In this document: piece after piece, positions 9,253 through 18,849 of the stretch
Numbering within the stretch: position 1 is the first letter of the stretch
How the letters are laid out: the number at the start of each line of letters is the position of its first letter
Assembly: GCA_016793165.1 (NCBI GenBank)
Contig: JAEULA010000057.1
Span: 1 to 64,000, forward strand
Origin: Alphaproteobacteria bacterium
Lineage (GTDB): Bacteria; Pseudomonadota; Alphaproteobacteria; CACIAM-22H2
Direction of reading: 5' to 3'
Length of the DNA stretch: 64,000 nt
Position numbers and translations under genes: made by a program
The notes under the pieces: generated by a model
The model's input: the letters and a program-made list of their open reading frames with translations, nothing else
What the model was told of the DNA's origin: nothing
Databases searched by the model: none

Positions 9253-11300
9253 CAAGCGCGGAGGTCGACGGCGATGTCGAGCCAGCCTTCCGCCGTCGTG
9301 CGTGCAAGATCGCCGGACATCAGCAGGACGCTCGTCGTGGCCGCCTCGACGAGCGCCGGGCCGCGCAGCCGCTGGCCCGGCGCCAGCGCCTCAAGGTCGT
9401 AGACCGGGACGCGCCGCGGCCTGTCGAGCAGCATGCGTCGATGCGCGCGCGGCTTGGCGGGCGCGTGGGCTCGGCGCCGCGGCTCGCGCGGCGTCGCCTC
9501 GAGCCGCCCGATCGCCCGGACGCTGGCATTGACCATGACGGGCGTCCGGTCCGCGAGGCTGTAGGTGAACAGCGCCTCGTGGCGGCGCGCGAAGCATGCC
9601 GCGATGCGGCGCGGAAGATCCGCCGCATTCCATGCCACGCCGTCGAGCGGAACGTCGATCTCGTAGACCTGCTCGCCGTAGCGCATGTCGGCGGCGCGAC
9701 GCAGCACGATCCGGCCGCGATGCCAGCTCGCCATGCGCGCACGCGCCTCGCGCTCGAGCGCGGCGAAGAGCCGGCGCAGCGTCGCCGAGTCGAGCGCCGC
9801 GGTCTCGCCGACATGGCTGCGCGTGACCTCGATCTCGAGATCGGTCGACAGCATGCCCCAGGCCGAGAGCACCGAGGCGACGCGCGGGACGACGACCCGC
9901 GCGATGCCGAGCTGGCGCGCGACGGCGGTGGCGTGCAGCCCGGCGGCGCCGCCGAAGGCGAGCAGCGCGAAGCGCCGGACATCGACGCCGCGCCGCGCCG
10001 CCATCAGGCGCACGGCCTCCGCCATGTTGGTGTCGACGACGCGCACGATTCCGGCGGCGGCAGCGGCGATGCCGAGGCCCAAGGCCCGGGCGAGCGGGCC
10101 GATCGCGCGCCGTGCGGCCTCGTCGTCGAGCCGCATCGCGCCGCCGAGGAACCCCGCCGCGTCGAGGCGGCCGAGCACGAGATTGGCGTCGGTCACGGTC
10201 GGTGCGCGGCCACCGCGCCCGTAGCATGCGGGGCCCGGCTCCGCGCCCGCGCTCTGTGGGCCGACGCGCAGCAGGCCGCCGGCCTCGGCGCGGGCGACCG
10301 AGCCGCCGCCGGCGCCGATCGACACGATGTCGAGGCTCGGCAGCGCGATGCGCTCGCCCGCGAGGCCGCGCGCGTTGGTCAGCGGCCGCTCGCCGCCGAG
10401 CAGCAGCGAAATGTCGGTCGAGGTCCCGCCCATGTCGAAGGCGATCAGGTCGGGCGCCGCGGCGATCGCCGCCACGCGCTGCGCCGCGGCGACGCCGCCG
10501 GCCGGTCCCGACAGCGCCGTGGCGGCCGGCCGACGGATCGTCTCGGCGATCGGCGCGACGCCGCCGCTGGAATGGATGATCAGGACGGGCCCGCGATATC
10601 CGGCTCCCTCGAGCCGCGCGGCCAGCCGGTCGAGGTAGCGCGCGACCAGCGGCCCGACATAGGCGTTCACGGCCGTGGTCGAGGTGCGCTCGTATTCCTT
10701 GATGCGCGGCAGGACGTCCGACGAGACGGAGAGGAAGGCCGCCGGCATCGCGCGCCGCACCGCGCGCGCCGCCGCGCGCTCGTGGGCGGGATTTCGCCAG
10801 GAGTGGAGGAAGCAGATCGCGACGGCGTCGACCCGCTCGCGCGCGAGCCGCGCGATCGCGGCGTCGAGGCTGCGGCGGTCGAGCCGCGTCAGGATCTGGC
10901 CCTCGGGCCCGATGCGCTCGCGCACGCCGAGCCGCCGCTCGCGCGGCACCAGCGGCGCCGGGCGCGCCAGGCGCAGGTCGTAGCGGTCGTCCTTCAGCCC
11001 CTCGCGCATCTCGAGCACGTCGCGGTGGCCCGCCGTCGCGAGCAGGCCGACACGCGCGCCGCCGCGCGTGAGCAGTGCGTTCGTCGCCACCGTCGTGCCG
11101 TGAACGATGCGCTGCGTCGCGCCCAGCATCGCCGCGCGGTTGACTCCGAGGGCGGCGGCGAGGCGATCGAGACCGTCGAGGACGCCCAGCGACGGATCGG
11201 CGGGGGTCGACGGCGCCTTGGCGATGGTGGTGCGGCCGCGCGCGTCCACCGCGACCAGGTCGGTGAAGGTGCCGCCGACGTCGATGCCGATGCGCCACAT
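9252..11300 (-). CDS. hyuA: Hydantoinase/oxoprolinase family protein, subunit A (HyuA)
   Basis: 682 residues, the usual size for HyuA. The ASKHA-type nucleotide-binding blocks are visible: GIDVGGTFTDLVAVD at the N-terminus, VHGTTVATNALL, and LIAFDMGGTSTDISLL in the middle. Family members work with HyuB in ATP-dependent opening of cyclic amides (N-methylhydantoin, 5-oxoproline) or in related carboxylation reactions. The exact substrate cannot be read from sequence. It is the last gene of the run dctP-dctQ-dctM-hyuB-hyuA, with only 3 bases between hyuB and hyuA, so the TRAP importer most likely brings in the substrate. A second HyuA is encoded at 47646-49745. Confidence 0.93.
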   Translation of the reverse strand: MWRIGIDVGGTFTDLVAVDARGRTTIAKAPSTPADPSLGVLDGLDRLAAALGVNRAAMLGATQRIVHGTTVATNALLTRGGARVGLLATAGHRDVLEMREGLKDDRYDLRLARPAPLVPRERRLGVRERIGPEGQILTRLDRRSLDAAIARLARERVDAVAICFLHSWRNPAHERAAARAVRRAMPAAFLSVSSDVLPRIKEYERTSTTAVNAYVGPLVARYLDRLAARLEGAGYRGPVLIIHSSGGVAPIAETIRRPAATALSGPAGGVAAAQRVAAIAAAPDLIAFDMGGTSTDISLLLGGERPLTNARGLAGERIALPSLDIVSIGAGGGSVARAEAGGLLRVGPQSAGAEPGPACYGRGGRAPTVTDANLVLGRLDAAGFLGGAMRLDDEAARRAIGPLARALGLGIAAAAAGIVRVVDTNMAEAVRLMAARRGVDVRRFALLAFGGAAGLHATAVARQLGIARVVVPRVASVLSAWGMLSTDLEIEVTRSHVGETAALDSATLRRLFAALEREARARMASWHRGRIVLRRAADMRYGEQVYEIDVPLDGVAWNAADLPRRIAACFARRHEALFTYSLADRTPVMVNASVRAIGRLEATPREPRRRAHAPAKPRAHRRMLLDRPRRVPVYDLEALAPGQRLRGPALVEAATTSVLLMSGDLARTTAEGWLDIAVDLRA

Positions 11301-11303
11301 GGG

Positions 11304-12956
11304 TCAGCGCCCCGTCCGGGGCTTGCGGCGGGTGCCGGTCTTGGCCGGCCGACCCCAGCCGCCGCCGCCGGCGGAGTGGATCGCGAAGCGGTCGCCGGGA
11401 TCGACCCGGACGCCCGCCTCCTTGGTGCGGAGGACGCGCACGCTTCCGTCGCGCTTGAGCAGCTCGTAGCGATGCGGCTTGCCGTCGGCGCCGCCGAGCA
11501 CGCCGCGCGCGCCGTGGCGCGCCCCGTCGCCCGCGGTGTTGGCGACCGCCGGCGTGTCGATGCGCGGCACGAGCTCGAGGTCGACGCCGTCGCCGCCGCG
11601 ATGGCGCCCCGCGCCGCCGGAGCGGGGGCGAAACTCGTGATGCGCGAAATGGAGCGGGAAGCGCACCTCGGCGACCTCGACGCTGCCGAACTTGATGCCG
11701 CCGGCAGAGTGCCACTCGCCCGCATTGGGCCAGCCATCGCCGCCGGCGGAGGCGCCCGCGCCGGGCCGGGCATGGAAGAGGTGCCAGATGAACGGCCGGC
11801 GCGTGCGCGGGTCCTCGCCCTTGATGGCGATGCGGAAGCGGCGCGCCCATCCGGCCATCGCGCGATCGGGGCAGGCGGGGGCGAGCGCGACGACGATCGC
11901 CTCGACGATCTCCTGTGCGCAGTGGCTGGTCGACAGGGCGACGGGCGCGCCTTCGCGCGCCCAGACCACCGTGCCCTCGCGCGCGATCACCTCGACCGGC
12001 CGCAGCATGCCGTCGTTGCGCGGTACGTCGGGGTCCATGAGATAGGCGATCGCCATCGCCACGCCCGAGCGCATGTTGGCGTAGGACGAGTTGATGATTC
12101 CCGTGCTCTGCGGATCGGACTCGCTGAGGTCGACGGTGAGGCGGTCGCCCTTCTTCACGACGCGGGCGCGGATGGCGATGTCGCTGCGGCCCTGGCCGTC
12201 GTCGTCCAGGACGGCCGTGCCGCGCCAGGTGCCGTCGCGCCAGGTCCGGATGATGGCGCGGGCGCGCTGCTCCGCGGCGTCGAGGATCGCGTCGGCCGCG
12301 CGCGCCACCGTCGCGCCGCCGAACTCCGCAAGCGTCGCCTCGAGCCGCCTCGCGCCCAGGCGCACGGCGCCCATCATGGCGGCGAGATCTCCGCGGAAGT
12401 CGCGGGGGTGCCGGACATTGGCGACCAGCATGTCGAAGATGTCATCCTGCACGACGCCGCGGCGCTGCACGCGCAGCGGCGGGACGCGCAGGCCCTCCTG
12501 CCAGATCTCGGTCGCGGCGGCGTTGTAGCCGCCATGCGTGGCGCCGCCGATGTCGCTCTGATGCGCCCGGGCAAGTAGCCAGAAGGCGAGGCGCGCGCCG
12601 TCGAAGACGGGCTGGATGGCGGTCAGGTCGGGCAGATGGCTGCCGCCGTGATAGGGATCGTTGAGCAGGAATGCGTCCCCCGGCGCGATGTCGGCGCCGA
12701 AGCGTGCGATCACCGCCTTCGCCGCCCAGGGCATGGCGCCGACATGGACCGGAATGTGGTCGGCCTGCGCGACGAGCTGTCCCGCGGCGTCGGTCATCGC
12801 CATCGAGAAGTCGCGGCTCGAGTTCAGGATCTGAGAGTAGGAGGTTCGGATCATCGCCTCGCCCATCTCCTCGACGATCGAGGAGAGGCGGCTGGCGAGC
12901 ACCGAGACGGTGACGGGATCGGGCGCGCTTGTGCGGTCGCGCTTGCGCCGGGCCAT
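11304..12956 (-). CDS. hyuB: Hydantoinase B/oxoprolinase family protein (HyuB)
   Basis: 550 residues, partner of HyuA. Conserved HyuB blocks are seen: N-terminal DPVTVSVLASRLSSIVEEMGEAM, LLNDPYHGGSHLPDLT and the terminal SAGGGGWGRP. The hyuB stop is 3 bases before the hyuA start, and the gene follows dctM by 3 bases, so these are co-transcribed and probably coupled. It is about 120 residues shorter than the second HyuB of the window (45629-47641), which has an additional C-terminal region. Role: catalytic partner in ATP-dependent hydrolysis of a cyclic imide or lactam, inferred from the family. Confidence 0.93.
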   Translation of the reverse strand: MARRKRDRTSAPDPVTVSVLASRLSSIVEEMGEAMIRTSYSQILNSSRDFSMAMTDAAGQLVAQADHIPVHVGAMPWAAKAVIARFGADIAPGDAFLLNDPYHGGSHLPDLTAIQPVFDGARLAFWLLARAHQSDIGGATHGGYNAAATEIWQEGLRVPPLRVQRRGVVQDDIFDMLVANVRHPRDFRGDLAAMMGAVRLGARRLEATLAEFGGATVARAADAILDAAEQRARAIIRTWRDGTWRGTAVLDDDGQGRSDIAIRARVVKKGDRLTVDLSESDPQSTGIINSSYANMRSGVAMAIAYLMDPDVPRNDGMLRPVEVIAREGTVVWAREGAPVALSTSHCAQEIVEAIVVALAPACPDRAMAGWARRFRIAIKGEDPRTRRPFIWHLFHARPGAGASAGGDGWPNAGEWHSAGGIKFGSVEVAEVRFPLHFAHHEFRPRSGGAGRHRGGDGVDLELVPRIDTPAVANTAGDGARHGARGVLGGADGKPHRYELLKRDGSVRVLRTKEAGVRVDPGDRFAIHSAGGGGWGRPAKTGTRRKPRTGR

Positions 12957-12959
12957 GTC

Positions 12960-14252
12960 TCAGATCCGCATCATCGAGGGAAGCCAGGTGGCGATGCCCG
13001 GGACGAAGGTCATGAGCAGCACGCCCAGCAGCAGGGCCAGCCAGTAGGGGACCGAGGCGCGCGCCGCCGGGCCGAGCGGGACCTCGTTGTTGGTGATGCC
13101 GACCAGCACGAAGAGGTTCATGCCGACGGGCGGGGTCAGCATGCCGATCTCGATCATGATCGTGATTACCACGCCGAGCCAGATCGCGTCGAAGCCGAGA
13201 CCGGTGAGCAGGGGGAAGATCAGCGGCAGCGTCATGATCATCATCGACAGCCCGTCGAAGAAGCACCCGAGGATCAGGTAGACGATCACCACGAGCAGCA
13301 GGGCCGCGTATTTCGACAGGCCCAGGCCGACGACGAACTTGAGCATCTGCTGCGGCAGCCCGAGCAGGCTGATCGCCTGGGCGAGGATGACCGCGCCGAG
13401 GAAGACCATGCCGACCACCGCGAAGGTGCGCGTGGTCGACATCAGGGCCGCACCGAGCTTGCCGAGGTCGAGCTCGCCCATGGTGAAGCCGAGGACGACG
13501 ACGGCGGCCACGCCGACGGCCGCGGCCTCGGTCGGCGTGGCGATGCCGGCGAAGAGGCTGCCGAGCACGGCGACGATCATCACGGCCAGCGGCCAGATCT
13601 GGAGCGTGCCGAGCACGATCTCGCCCGGCGTCCTCCGCTCGCCGCGCTCGGGCGCCATCGCGGGGTTCCGCCGCGCGGCGAGGAGGATGTAGAGGCTGAA
13701 CAGTGCCGCCATCATCAGGCCCGGCACGACGCCGGCCACGAAGAGCTTGCCGATCGAGGTGTCGGTCAGCGCGCCGTAGATCAGCAGGCTCAGCGACGGC
13801 GGGATGAGGAGGCCGAGCGTGCCGCCGCCCGCGAGGCTGCCGACCACGGCGGGCTTGTCGTAGCCGCGGCGCTTCAGCTCGGGGTAGGCGACCGAGCCGA
13901 CCGCCGCCGCGACGGACATCGACGAGCCGCTCACGGCGCCGAAGATCGTGCAGACGGCGATGTTCGTGTGCAGCAGCCCGCCGGGGATGCGCGCGAACAC
14001 CGGCGCCAGCGCGCGGTAGACGCCGGCCGCGAGCCCGCTGGCGACCAGGACGTCGCCGAGCAGGATGAACAGCGGCACGGCCGTCAGCGTGTACATGTTG
14101 AAGGTGTTCCAGACGGCCTGGACGCCGATCTGCAGCGCTCCCTCGGCGTGGAACCAGAGGATCGCGAATCCGGTCAGGCCGAGGGCGGCGCCGAGCACCG
14201 CTCCCGACAGGACGCTGGCGGTGAGACCGCCGAACAGGGTCCAGAACACCAT
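12960..14252 (-). CDS. TRAP transporter large permease subunit (DctM-like)
   Basis: 430 residues with about 12 hydrophobic helices. The DctM signature region GGGTLGLLIPPSLSLLIYG and the C-terminal TPPVGMNLFVLVG are clear. It forms the ion-coupled transport channel of a tripartite TRAP importer with DctQ and receives substrate from DctP. I place the start at the ATG beginning MVFWTLFG, 14 bases after the DctQ stop. The much longer open frame upstream is the out-of-phase reading of dctQ and dctP-side sequence. It is followed by hyuB after 3 bases. Confidence 0.92.
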   Translation of the reverse strand: MVFWTLFGGLTASVLSGAVLGAALGLTGFAILWFHAEGALQIGVQAVWNTFNMYTLTAVPLFILLGDVLVASGLAAGVYRALAPVFARIPGGLLHTNIAVCTIFGAVSGSSMSVAAAVGSVAYPELKRRGYDKPAVVGSLAGGGTLGLLIPPSLSLLIYGALTDTSIGKLFVAGVVPGLMMAALFSLYILLAARRNPAMAPERGERRTPGEIVLGTLQIWPLAVMIVAVLGSLFAGIATPTEAAAVGVAAVVVLGFTMGELDLGKLGAALMSTTRTFAVVGMVFLGAVILAQAISLLGLPQQMLKFVVGLGLSKYAALLLVVIVYLILGCFFDGLSMMIMTLPLIFPLLTGLGFDAIWLGVVITIMIEIGMLTPPVGMNLFVLVGITNNEVPLGPAARASVPYWLALLLGVLLMTFVPGIATWLPSMMRI

Positions 14253-14266
14253 CGCCGCCGCCGCGC

Positions 14267-14755
14267 TCAGATATGCATGCCGCCGCCGTCCGGCGGCGGC
14301 CGCGTCGCCTTCCAGGCGGCGATGGCGCCGGTGAGGGCAACCGCCACCATCATCGCGGCGAGCCACGGCCACAGATCGAGCCGCGCCTGCTCGGACTTCA
14401 GGCCGAGGCGCTGGTGGAACGTCATCAGGTTCCAGGCCTGCCAGGCGAAGATCGCGGCGAAGGCGACGCAGATCGCCTCGGAGACGATCCATACCGCGCG
14501 GCGCAGCGTCGCCGGCAGCTTGTCCGTGACCAGCGTGACCCGGATGTTGAGGTCGTGCTTGAGCGCCAGCGGCATCGCGAGGAACACCATCATCGCGAGC
14601 AGCAGGCCGCAGAGCTCCTCGGTGATGCGCGCCGGCGCGCTCAGGGCATAGCGCATCACCACCGCGCCGAGGATCAGCGCGAAGATCGCCGCGCCCGCGG
14701 CGGCGGCCGCCGCCGCCAGCGCGCGGGCGACGGCGTCGAGCACGCGATCGATCAC
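14267..14755 (-). CDS. TRAP transporter small permease subunit (DctQ-like)
   Basis: About 162 residues with four hydrophobic segments, as in DctQ. The family motif region RITEELCGLLLAMMVFLAMP (second helix) is clear. The start is set at GTG 14755 (VIDRVLDAVA) because GGGAGG lies 6 bases before it. A longer frame with an arginine-rich N-terminus from ATG 14803 is possible but looks non-coding. It works with DctM in the membrane. The 174-base gap to dctP holds only a weak 6-bp stem (14822-14844). Confidence 0.85.
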   Translation of the reverse strand: MIDRVLDAVARALAAAAAAAGAAIFALILGAVVMRYALSAPARITEELCGLLLAMMVFLAMPLALKHDLNIRVTLVTDKLPATLRRAVWIVSEAICVAFAAIFAWQAWNLMTFHQRLGLKSEQARLDLWPWLAAMMVAVALTGAIAAWKATRPPPDGGGMHI

Positions 14756-14929
14756 GTCGCCTCCCGCTCGGCGACGCCGGACCGCAGGCCTGGCGCGTCG
14801 CAACGCGCGACAACGGGCACGCCGGTCGCGCCCTTCGGGACCGGTGCGACACTCCCGGCCACTTCGCGGGCGGACCGCCGATCGCGTCGTGCGCGACGAA
14901 GGGCGATGCGGGCGACCGTCATCCCTGCC

Positions 14930-15937
14930 TCACCGCCCCAGTGCCTTGAGGATGCGGCCGCGATACTCGGGACCGGTCTTGCCGGTCTCGGCGGCGATCT
15001 TGTCCCAGGTCTTCAGCGCGGCCTGGCGGATCGCTTCCTGGTCGGTGGCGGAGAAGGCGGGATGCCAGGTCACGCCCTGGGAGGCGAGCTTGTCGCGCGC
15101 GGCCTTCTCCTCCTCCGCGTCCTTGCTGAAGTCGAAGCTGCGCTTCTCGAGCAGCGCGATCGCCTCGCCGACCGCCTTCTTGTGCTCGGCCGGCAACGCC
15201 TTCCACTTTGCCTGGTGCGCCATCATCACGTAGGGCACGGGCGGGAAGGGGAAGCCGGTGTAGCTGGCGTGCTTGGCGACCTCCTGCAGCGAGATCGTGT
15301 GCAGGATGCGCGCCGGATAGAGCGCGCAATCGACGACGCCGGTCTGCATCGCCGAATAGAGCTCCTGCTGCGGCACGATCTGCGCGGCGACGCCGAGCGC
15401 GGCGAAGGTCTCCAGCTGCTCGCGGCTGCCGACGCGCAGCTTCATGCGCTTGAGCTGCTCGAGCGTCGACACGGGCTGGCGGCAGAACACCGAGGCGTCG
15501 AGGATCGTCAGTCCCATGTAGCCGATCGCCTCGATGTTCCAGCGCGCCATGCCCTCGGTGAGGATCTTCTTGAGCTCCGGCAGCGCCTTCAGGTGCTCGT
15601 CGGCGCTGGCGACCGAGCCGTAGACGTAGAGCGAAGCGAGGTCGGGCGCGTCGCGGCCGATGAACGGCGGCCAGATGAATCCCATCTCGGGCGTGCCCTG
15701 CTGCATCCAGCGCAGCGCGTCCGCGTCGCGCAGTCCCATCGCGCCGCCCTCGAGGACGTTGATGACGAACTTGTCGCCGCTGAGCCGCTTCACGTCGGCG
15801 GCGAAGTCGCGGACATGCCCCGACTCCGCGCGGCTCGGCGCATAGGAATTGTTGAACTTCCACTCCAGCGTCTGCGCTGCCGCGGTGCCGGCGGCGAGTG
15901 CGGTGACAAGTGCGACGGCGGCGGCGAAACGGGTCAT
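14930..15937 (-). CDS. TRAP transporter substrate-binding protein (DctP-like)
   Basis: 335 residues. The signal peptide reads MTRFAAAVALVTALAAGTAAAQ, with cleavage after AAA. Family features include the early LEWKFNNSYAP, and the central block LKRMKLRVGSREQLETFAALGV, which contains the conserved Arg that binds the substrate carboxylate in DctP proteins. It collects an organic-acid-type ligand in the periplasm. First gene of dctPQM-hyuBA; divergent from the deacylase at 16076. The start is the ATG preceded by GGGAG; further in-frame upstream sequence belongs to the opposite-strand gene. Confidence 0.92.
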   Translation of the reverse strand: MTRFAAAVALVTALAAGTAAAQTLEWKFNNSYAPSRAESGHVRDFAADVKRLSGDKFVINVLEGGAMGLRDADALRWMQQGTPEMGFIWPPFIGRDAPDLASLYVYGSVASADEHLKALPELKKILTEGMARWNIEAIGYMGLTILDASVFCRQPVSTLEQLKRMKLRVGSREQLETFAALGVAAQIVPQQELYSAMQTGVVDCALYPARILHTISLQEVAKHASYTGFPFPPVPYVMMAHQAKWKALPAEHKKAVGEAIALLEKRSFDFSKDAEEEKAARDKLASQGVTWHPAFSATDQEAIRQAALKTWDKIAAETGKTGPEYRGRILKALGR

Positions 15938-16075
15938 CGGCGGGCTCCCTGGCGGCGAAGGAGGCGCATCTTTGACAGTCGCGTCCTGCGTCGCAAGGCG
16001 AGAAGAGTCTCGACGATGCCGCCGCGGCTGCGGCAGTCTCGTGGTCTTCTGTCCAGACTTCGGGGGAATCCGGAA

Positions 16076-17152
16076 ATGAGCGACAAAAAGCCGAGCCGTC
16101 TCAGCGCGACGATCGACCTCACCAAGAACGGCAAGCACCTGGGTTTCGTGCGGCTGCCGCATTCGGTCCATCGCTCCGCCTATGGCTGGCTGCCGATCCC
16201 GATCGTCTCGATCAAGAACGGTGCCGGCCCGAAGGTCCTGCTCAATGCCGGCAACCACGGCGACGAGTGGGAAGGCCAGCTCGCGCTCGGCAAGCTCATC
16301 CGCACGCTGCAGCCCAAGGACATCCGCGGCCACCTGATCATCCTGCCGTCGTCGAACTTCCCGGCGGCGATGAACGGCACGCGCACCTCGCCGATCGACG
16401 GCGGCAATCTCAATCGCAGCTTCCCCGGCGATCCCGACGGCACGGTCACGCAACAGATCGCCTATTTCATCGAGCACTCGATCATGCCGGGCTGCGACTA
16501 CGCCTTCGACTTCCATTCGGGCGGCAGCTCGCTGATGTACATCCCGAGCGCGCTGGCGCGGCGCTACGACGATCCCGAAAAGCAGAAGCGCTCGGTCGAG
16601 CGCCTGCAGGCCTTCGGCGCGCCGATCAGCTACATCGTGACCACGCCGCAGGGCGAGGACCGCACGCTCAGCGCCGGCGCCGAGCGCCAGGGCGTCGAGA
16701 CGATGGGCACCGAGCTCGGCGGCACCGGCAAGGTGACGCCGGCGGCGCTCAAGGTCGCCGAGCAGGGCATCAAGCGACTGCTCGCGCATGTCGGCGTCTT
16801 CAAGGGCAAGGTCACGCCGCCGCCCGCGCCCACCAAGATCCTCGCGGTCGGCGGTGGCGACTACTACGTCTACGCGCCCGATGGTGGCGTCTTCGAACCG
16901 CTCGCCGAGCTCGGCGACGAGGTCAAGAAGGGGCAGCCCGCCGCGGCGATCCATTTCCACGACACGCCGTGGCGCAAGCCGACGGTCGCGCGCTTCGAGC
17001 GCGACGGCACGGTGATCTGCATGCGCATCCCCGGCCGCACCGAGCGCGGCGACTGCCTGTTCCACCTGGGCTCGCCCTGGGAGGACGAGGCGCCGGCCGC
17101 GGCGCCGGCCGCCGCCAAGCCGGCGGCGAAGCGGGCGGGCAGGAAGAAGTAG
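16076..17152 (+). CDS. Succinylglutamate desuccinylase/aspartoacylase family deacylase
   Basis: 358 residues. The zinc-binding His-Glu pair is in NAGNHGDEWEGQ, followed by the substrate-binding block NLNRSFPG and the third ligand region FDFHSGG. These are the hallmark motifs of the AstE/AspA zinc carboxypeptidase-like family, which removes acyl groups from N-acyl amino acids. The last 30 residues are Ala/Lys-rich and probably disordered. It is divergent from the TRAP-hyu operon and precedes a peptide-type ABC importer. This suggests it processes an N-acyl or N-carbamoyl compound, possibly the ring-opened HyuAB product; that is inference. Start chosen at MSDKKPSR after GGGGGAATCCGG. Confidence 0.9.
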   Translation: MSDKKPSRLSATIDLTKNGKHLGFVRLPHSVHRSAYGWLPIPIVSIKNGAGPKVLLNAGNHGDEWEGQLALGKLIRTLQPKDIRGHLIILPSSNFPAAMNGTRTSPIDGGNLNRSFPGDPDGTVTQQIAYFIEHSIMPGCDYAFDFHSGGSSLMYIPSALARRYDDPEKQKRSVERLQAFGAPISYIVTTPQGEDRTLSAGAERQGVETMGTELGGTGKVTPAALKVAEQGIKRLLAHVGVFKGKVTPPPAPTKILAVGGGDYYVYAPDGGVFEPLAELGDEVKKGQPAAAIHFHDTPWRKPTVARFERDGTVICMRIPGRTERGDCLFHLGSPWEDEAPAAAPAAAKPAAKRAGRKK

Positions 17153-17234
17153 CGTCGCGCCGAAGCCCTCGCCCCGGATGCGTGGTCGCGTCCGGGGCCG
17201 GGAAGGCACACGATACGGGTCGAGGAGCCTGGCC

Positions 17235-18833
17235 ATGATCCCCCTTCGCCTGTCCCGTCGCTCCGCCCTGCTCGCCACGGCCGCCGTGGCGGCGGTCTCG
17301 CCGAGCGTCCGCGCCCAGGCGCCGCGGCGTGGCGGCACGCTCGTGGTCGCCGCCGACACCGAGCCGCGCAATCTCAACCCCGCGATCGTCGCCTCGAACG
17401 GCGTGTTCTACGTCGCGAGCAAGGTGATCGAGCCGCTGGCCGAGATGGCCTATGGCGGGGACGGTCTCGTGCCGCGCCTGGCGACCGCCTGGCAGGGCGC
17501 CGCCGACGGGCGCAGCGCCACCTTCACGCTGCGCGAGGGCGTGTCCTGGCACGACGGCAAGCCGTTCACCGCGGCCGACGTGCAGTTCTCGGCGATGGAG
17601 GTCTGGAAGAAACTGCAGAATCTCGGCCGCGTCGTCTTCAAGGACCTCGAGGCGGTCGAGACGCCGGACGCGCGCACCGCCGTGTTCCGCTTCGCCAAGC
17701 CGACGCCGTTCCAGCTCGTGCGCAACGCCCTGCCGGCGCTGACCGCCGTGCTGCCGCGCCACGTCTTCGAAGGCAGCGACATCAACGCCAACCCGGCCAA
17801 CAGCAGGCTGATCGGCACCGGCCCGTTCCGCTTCACCGAGCATCGGCCCGGCGAGTTCTTCCGCCTCGACCGCAACCCTAACTACTGGGAGCCCGAGCGA
17901 CCCTATCTCGACACGATCATCTACCGCGTGCTGCCCGACCGCAGCGCGGTCGCCGCGGCGCTCGAGGCCAACCAGATCCAGCTCAGCGCCTTCTCGGCGG
18001 TGCCGCTGACCGATCTCGCGCGCATCGGCGCCGTGCCCGGCATCGCGGTGATTCCCGGCGGCTACGAGGGCATCACCTACCAACTCACCGTCGAGGTCAA
18101 CCATCGCCGCAAGGAGCTCGCCGATCCGCGCGTGCGGCGCGCGATCGCGCACGCGATCGATCCGAAGTTCGTGGTCGACGCGATCTTCCTCGGCTTCGCG
18201 GCCGCCTCGAGCGGCCCGATCCCGAAGTTCGACAAGCAGTTCCATGCCGCCGATCTCGCGGCCCCCGGCTTCGACCGCGCGCGCGCCAACGCGCTGCTGG
18301 ACGAGGCGGGCTACCCGCGCGGCGCCGGCGGCGTGCGCTTCCGCGTGCGCCTGCTCCCGGCGCCGTGGTTCGAGCAGACCAAGCAGTTCGGCGACTATCT
18401 TCGCCAGGCGCTTGCCGCGGTGGGCATCGACGCACAGGTCGTCGCGAACGACCCGGCGGCGCACATCAAGGCGGTGTACACCGACCACGCCTTCGACCTC
18501 GCGATCGGCTCGCCCGTCTACCGCAACGATCCCGCGATCTCGACCACGATCCTCTACCAGGGCGGCCTGCCGGCCGGCGTGCCCTTCTCGAACCAGTACG
18601 GCTACAAGGACGACGCGATGGAGGCGGTGATCGCGAAGGCCGCCGCGGCGGTCGACACCGCCGAGCGCACGGCCGCCTATCGCGAGTTCCAGCGCCTCGC
18701 GCTCGAGCAGCAGCCGCTGATCCACGTCGCCGAGTTCACGTTCATCACGGTCGCGCGCAAGAGCGTCCAGAACGTCGCCAACAACCCGCGCTGGGCGACG
18801 TCGCACTGGGCCGACACCTGGCTGGCGGGATGA
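17235..18833 (+). CDS. Extracellular solute-binding protein, family 5 (second peptide-type importer)
   Basis: 532 residues. The N-terminus RLSRRSALLATAAVAAV carries two consecutive arginines before a hydrophobic stretch, so it may be a Tat rather than Sec signal peptide; cleavage would fall after SVRA. The family 5 block is FTLREGVSWHDGKPFTAADV. GAGGAG lies about 7 bases before the ATG. The gene begins a three-gene unit with the permeases at 18850 and 19811 but has no ATPase genes after it. Its ligand is unknown. Confidence 0.93.
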   Translation: MIPLRLSRRSALLATAAVAAVSPSVRAQAPRRGGTLVVAADTEPRNLNPAIVASNGVFYVASKVIEPLAEMAYGGDGLVPRLATAWQGAADGRSATFTLREGVSWHDGKPFTAADVQFSAMEVWKKLQNLGRVVFKDLEAVETPDARTAVFRFAKPTPFQLVRNALPALTAVLPRHVFEGSDINANPANSRLIGTGPFRFTEHRPGEFFRLDRNPNYWEPERPYLDTIIYRVLPDRSAVAAALEANQIQLSAFSAVPLTDLARIGAVPGIAVIPGGYEGITYQLTVEVNHRRKELADPRVRRAIAHAIDPKFVVDAIFLGFAAASSGPIPKFDKQFHAADLAAPGFDRARANALLDEAGYPRGAGGVRFRVRLLPAPWFEQTKQFGDYLRQALAAVGIDAQVVANDPAAHIKAVYTDHAFDLAIGSPVYRNDPAISTTILYQGGLPAGVPFSNQYGYKDDAMEAVIAKAAAAVDTAERTAAYREFQRLALEQQPLIHVAEFTFITVARKSVQNVANNPRWATSHWADTWLAG

Positions 18834-18849
18834 GGCTCGGAGCCACGGC

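Noticed and set aside
8337..12578. A 1413-codon open frame on the plus strand opposite the binding-protein and hyu genes
   Set aside because: Its composition is Arg/Ala/Gly/His-rich with no motifs. The opposite strand carries HyuA, HyuB and a family 5 binding protein with clear motifs, so this is a GC-rich shadow.
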